From Dinochytrium kinnereticum (taxonomy: Eukaryota > Chytridiomycota > Chytridiomycetes > Chytridiales > Chytridiaceae), in contig JADGJT010000044.1 of NCBI GenBank assembly GCA_027604005.1, forward strand, positions 28,490 through 92,489: DNA of 64,000 nt, read 5' to 3'. A program made the position numbers and the translations under genes. The notes under the pieces were generated by a model that saw only the letters and a list, made by a program, of their open reading frames with translations, was not told the origin of the DNA and did not search any database. Numbering within the stretch: the stretch's first letter is position 1; each line of letters starts with the position of its first letter. Positions 60,036-64,000 of the stretch are shown piece after piece.

Positions 60036-61179
60036 ATGCTCCCCACCGCCATCCGTGCCCTCCGCGCTGCATCTGCTCGCACCGCCGTCTCTCCGCTGGC
60101 CGCGCGCATCTCGGGCTCTGCCATGGCCCGCGGTGGTGGTGAGTTGCTGCTCTCCCTCACCTCTGACCATGCATTCATTCTCTTGTTTTGCTGGCTGCTG
60201 AATGGGTGTGTGTGTTTGAGCAGCTGATGGATGGGTGGGTGGGTGGGTGGACGAATGTATGGATCGATGGATAGTAGGAGGATAGCTTCTGGGAGAGATC
60301 GGGAGGGAAGGCAGTGGGAGGAGGAACATTTGCTGGATCAACCATTCCTTCCTTCCCTTTGAGTGCGATCAGCTCACATGGCTCACTTCACAATCTCAAC
60401 GTCCTTCTCCTTTTGGGTATTTGCAGCCAACAGCGAGCTCCCCATCCCCGGATTCCGTGCCCCCGGTGAGATTGGTACCAACTGGGAGTTGGCCACTGGA
60501 AACGAGCGTTACGAGTACCTCAAGAAGTTGAACAACGAGGAGCCTTGGGAGGATTTCAAGCCCGTTTACCTCTCTGGCCTCGGCACCAAGAAGAACCCCA
60601 TCGTGGTCCGTGGATCTGACCCCGAGAGATATATTGGCTGCACCGGTTCGTCATCTTTTGTCTCTGGTTTTTGTTTTTGTCCTTCAAGAAGAACACGGAT
60701 TGTTGAGAAGGTTATTGGGCATCTTGCCCAGCTTACGCTGAACCGATCGCTTTTGAATAACGATCTCCATTTCTTCTTTTTTTTTTGCAGGGTTCCCCGC
60801 TGACTCACACGAGACTGTCTGGCTTACTCTCCGCCCCCACAGCGGTGTTGACCGGTGCCCTCACTGCGGTTAGTATCCACTTGAAACAATTTGCAATTCA
60901 TTGTTATTGTGGTTTGTTTGTTTTTTGGCGGGGGGTGGATGCGATTCGTGGCTCCTGACACTGACGGAGTGGAGGAAGGCGAACACTGGAAACATGCATA
61001 TGAAAACCAATAACCGCAGTAGGATTGGCTGGGTGCATGTACCTTTATTGTAGCGCTTCCTTGAAGTTGCTGAAGCTGTTGCCTCTTTCATATTTACCAT
61101 GCACTAACCTCAACATTCCCTTTTGTATAAAGGTAACGTCTTCAAGTACATCAAGAACCACGCCGACCACCACCACTAG
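60036..61179 (+). CDS. Cytochrome c oxidase zinc-binding subunit (COX5B / fungal Cox4)
   Basis: Nuclear-coded subunit of respiratory complex IV on the matrix side. Exons 60036-60138, 60427-60645, 60791-60868 and 61133-61179 give 148 residues. An Arg/Ala-rich mitochondrial presequence ([18 protein letters not shown]) leads to the mature part, [32 protein letters not shown] and [20 protein letters not shown], the fungal form of the zinc site. The second half of the site is CPHCG, split by an intron after the first G base. The chain ends KNHADHHH. The zinc ligands are the cysteine in GCTG, the two in CPHC and probably the His in DSHE; animals have a second Cys (GCIC) where fungi have GCTG. The length is normal for the family. 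Confidence 0.96.
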
Positions 61180-61658
61180 ACGATTCGTGCAGAGTAGATC
61201 AAGCGCTATTTATGCTTGAGAACAGAATGGGAAAAGCAATGCTTTGATCTTTGTCTTTATTTGGGCTTCTTGTTTGGGTTTTCTCTTCTCCTTTGTATCG
61301 ATTTTTTTTTTTTTCGTCCTCTATCCAAATGCATCCTTTTTCCCACCTCTACTGCAGCCTTATTTATTATGCGGCCACGACGTGCTCTTGTTTGTTCTTC
61401 AACTTTTCTATGTGGCTGCTGTCAGCTGAATATTTTGGTTGCCGTGAAGGAGTTGGATAAAGGATGGATGATTCATGCAATGTCGTCCTCGCGCATACAT
61501 GGATGCTGCATTGTCTGTCCGTGTTTCCCATGGAATGCCCGCCAAAGTGCGGTGCTCGGAATGTTGCCGACTCGGGCTGAATCAAAAACTCATCTCCATG
61601 TTCTGACGTGCGGACCTGGACAAAAAAAATACACTATTGTCAGAACAACCCAACAGGA
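61180..61658. other. Intergenic
   Basis: About 480 bases between the COX5B stop and the Cdt2/DTL start. T-rich in its first half, mixed in the second. No feature can be supported beyond UTR and promoter. Confidence 0.45.
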
Positions 61659-64000
61659 ATGGCATCCTCCATCCTAGCCCAACACCATCACAATCCCCTC
61701 GCGAACTGCAGACCGCTGCCATTCCACCAGGCCGTGGCATCGCGAGAGATCCTTCCGAGCCGTCCTAGGATCAACAGTGAGGCGCCCACCTGATCTTCAT
61801 TCCGCTCAAACTGAACCACACAACAACAACAAAAAGTATCCAAAAGACACTTTGTCAAAGGCTTTGTGAGCTCAGAGTTTGACCAGTACAAGGTTCTGTC
61901 GGAGCAGGGTGCTCAGATTCCGCCCTTTGCCTGTGCTTACAATAACAGTTGAGTTGGTCTTCCCTTTTTGCGGACATGGGGATTTGTTCCTAATGTGTGT
62001 TGTTTTTTAAATAGTCGCCAACGATGGAAAGTATTTGGCTATTGCAGATGAGGAGGGAACCATTGGAGTTATTGACACCACGCGGGACAATCGATCCGAG
62101 ACTGGTGAAGAGCCCATCCTTGTTTTCTTTGTTGTCAACTGAGATATTTCCCTTTAAACGAATAGAGGACACACCGAGAGTCTCTTGGCAGGCACATCAG
62201 AATGCCATCTTTGATATTTGCTGGACCCCTGACGATAAATTCATGGTTCGTCGAAAACGGTCATCACTGGAGCTCATCACCGTTTCGCTATTTTGTTATC
62301 GTCAAAAACAGGTGACAGCTGCCGGCGACCAGACTTGTAGATTGTGGGATGTGGAGAGACAAGAATGCGTTTGCGTTTTTGCGGGACATGAGTGTAGCGT
62401 CAAATCTGTCTCTTACAATCCAAAAGACCCAAGTGAGTCTATTCCTTGAGTCCCTTCGATCTTGTATTAACACCAATCTGTTTTGTTTTTTGTTTGCTGT
62501 TTTAGACGTCTTTGCAACCGCCGCGCGGGACGGTAATATCATGATATGGGATGTCCGGTGTACCGGCAAAGTGGTTGGAGATGGTAAAGCCTCCCTTGCT
62601 CTTAAACTAGCCCGTGTTTAAACCTTACTTTAAAAAATCAGCCTACCATCACCGCGCAGTGGACGTGATTCCTAACGCCCACATTAACCGATCCGCCCCG
62701 CAAAGGGGAAAAAGAAGGTCACTGCTTGTCACCCAATCCTGTGGGGTGACAGCGGTGAGGTTTTTAACGCTTTCACCCTTCTCAATGGCTTCTGCCGGTG
62801 CTGCAGATGGGTGAGTGAATATTCAGAGTTTTCGAAAAGTTGTTCAACGTGCTTTCTTTGGGTTTTGGTTAGGTTGGTTAAGGTTTGGGATACTCGGCAT
62901 CATGGTGGGCTGTCGAAGAATAGAGAGAGGATTCCTATTGAGAGGTCATCTTTACCTGAGCATGCCACGCGGCCACATGGTGAGAAGCTGTGCCCTTATT
63001 TTCATGGTGCAATCAACGTTTTTGGTTAAACGATTTTCACCATGTCTCTTCACGCTTTATTTAGGTTTAGCGTCTTTATCAATAAACCCCGCTGGTACAA
63101 AGCTCTTCGCAGCATGCACGGACCACAGGTAACCACGCCTTTTTTTTTTCTCTCTTCCTTCAGTCCTTAAAATACACAGATGAAAGAAGGAAACAATGTT
63201 CACACACCCTTTCCCCTCTCTAGCGTCCACCAATACAGCACTACGAACCTTGGTAGCCCCGAAAACATTTTCTCTTCATCCACCCTTCGAATCTCCTCCT
63301 TTTACGTTCGAACAACGGTCAGTCCGGATGGGTCTTTTGTCGCTTGCGGGTCGACCGATACTGGATTGCATGTTTGGGAGGTGGGAAGGCCTGAGATGCC
63401 GCCTTTCATCATGAGTGCGCATCAGGGGGAGGTTACTGGGGTTTCTTGGTGTCCGTCTGATTTTGATGAGGTTTGTTTTTTTGGTCGTGTTGCTTGTGGT
63501 TCTTCCTCTTTTTTCTTTCGTTCCTTTCCTTTTTTTTAAAAAAAAAAAAATGGGGGGGTGGTGGTTTGGTTTTTGTAGTTTTTTTTTTTATGTCGGTGTT
63601 GATTTTTCTGAGGCGTTTTGTTTGTTTGTTTGGTTGTTTTGTTTTTGTTTGTTTTTTTTCTGGGGGTGGGGTGGGGGGTAGCCGCCTTCCTTCCACCTGT
63701 TTGCTTGTTTCCCTTTACGAGAGAGCAAACCTGACCTCTCCCCTTCCCCTTCCCTTCGCTTCTTCCACTGTTTGGTCCCTTTTTTTCTCTTCTTTTTAAG
63801 GGCGGCGACACCAACCTTCTGATCGTCACGCGACTCGAGATTGAAACCACTGGTCCGCCGCCTCCGGGATGTGATTTTTTGGAGCCCGTTGGGACGAGGT
63901 GCTTGCCGCCTCGACCTGGGGGGGTGGGGATTGTGAGGAGGAGGAGGCATTTGGTTGCAAAGTGAGTTTGTTTTTTTGTTTTTGTTTTTTGAAGGGGGGG
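61659..64000 (+). CDS. Cdt2/DTL WD40 substrate receptor of CRL4 (3' end outside window)
   Basis: Substrate receptor of the Cul4-Ddb1 ubiquitin ligase that degrades PCNA-bound Cdt1 and other replication proteins. Exons visible: 61659-61776, 61837-61947, 62015-62104, 62166-62245, 62312-62432, 62506-62583, 62642-62810, 62873-62979, 63065-63128, 63224-63470, 63801-63961 and onward. WD40 blades match DTL in order: SWQAHQNAIFDICW, VTAAGDQTCRLWDVERQE, FAGHECSVKSVSYNP, ATAARDGNIMIWDVR, SCGVTAVRFL, ASAGAADG joined to LVKVWDTR, LSINPAGTKLFAACTDH, SFYVRTTVSPDGSFVACGST, HVWEVGRPEMPP and HQGEVTGVSWCPSDF. After CPSDFDE the usual CSDD...W repeat end is not seen; the next exon reads GGDTNLLIVTRLEIETTG, so a small exon may be missing or the blade is divergent. 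The long introns near 63471-63800 are G/T-rich. Confidence 0.9.

Overview
This is a 64 kb piece of nuclear DNA from a fungus. The genes are intron-dense: introns of about 45-280 nt with GT...AG ends and two to more than twenty exons per gene. The genetic code is standard, and genes sit close together on both strands. Fungal-type products (fungal Cox4/COX5B signature, Clr2 silencing factor, hybrid histidine kinase) occur beside genes that fungi normally keep only when they build centrioles and flagella: a SAXO-type axonemal protein and a CEP95-like centrosomal protein. Cactin, XAP5/FAM50, CHCHD5 and Cdt2/DTL are also present, and these are widespread in early-diverging fungi. I infer a zoosporic fungus, most likely a chytrid; the exact lineage cannot be read from this window.

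Layout. 0-5 kb: the tail of an unknown gene, a single-pass membrane protein (minus) and thymidylate synthase (plus). 6-17 kb: a signalling block. A receiver-domain protein (minus) and a hybrid histidine kinase (plus) share a receiver domain with an intron at the same codon and phase, and they flank an HtrA-type mitochondrial serine protease. 17-26 kb: an unrecognised cysteine-rich protein, the p24 cargo receptor Emp24/TMED2, cactin, the LYR assembly factor SDHAF1 and a small basic nucleolar-type protein. 26-35 kb: Clr2, XAP5, CHCHD5, a coiled-coil protein related to plant At4g15545, and an ankyrin protein. 35-46 kb: the SAXO-like protein, a coiled-coil/two-TM protein, and a polytopic membrane protein whose tail holds five tandem repeats of about 61 residues. 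45-57 kb: a TAF1A-like candidate Pol I factor with a very long disordered tail, an F-box protein with a UBP zinc finger, and a 26-exon 5-oxoprolinase whose normally invariant C-terminal block looks destroyed. 57-64 kb: CEP95-like, COX5B and the start of Cdt2/DTL, cut by the window edge.

Several divergent neighbours have start codons only 24, 32 and 84 bp apart (TAF1A-like/F-box, cactin/SDHAF1, Clr2/XAP5), so each pair must share one promoter region. Most convergent pairs are separated by 86-200 bp. Exon boundaries were derived by hand from splice consensus, reading frame and protein family. Frame was checked arithmetically for every multi-exon model; doubtful junctions are marked.
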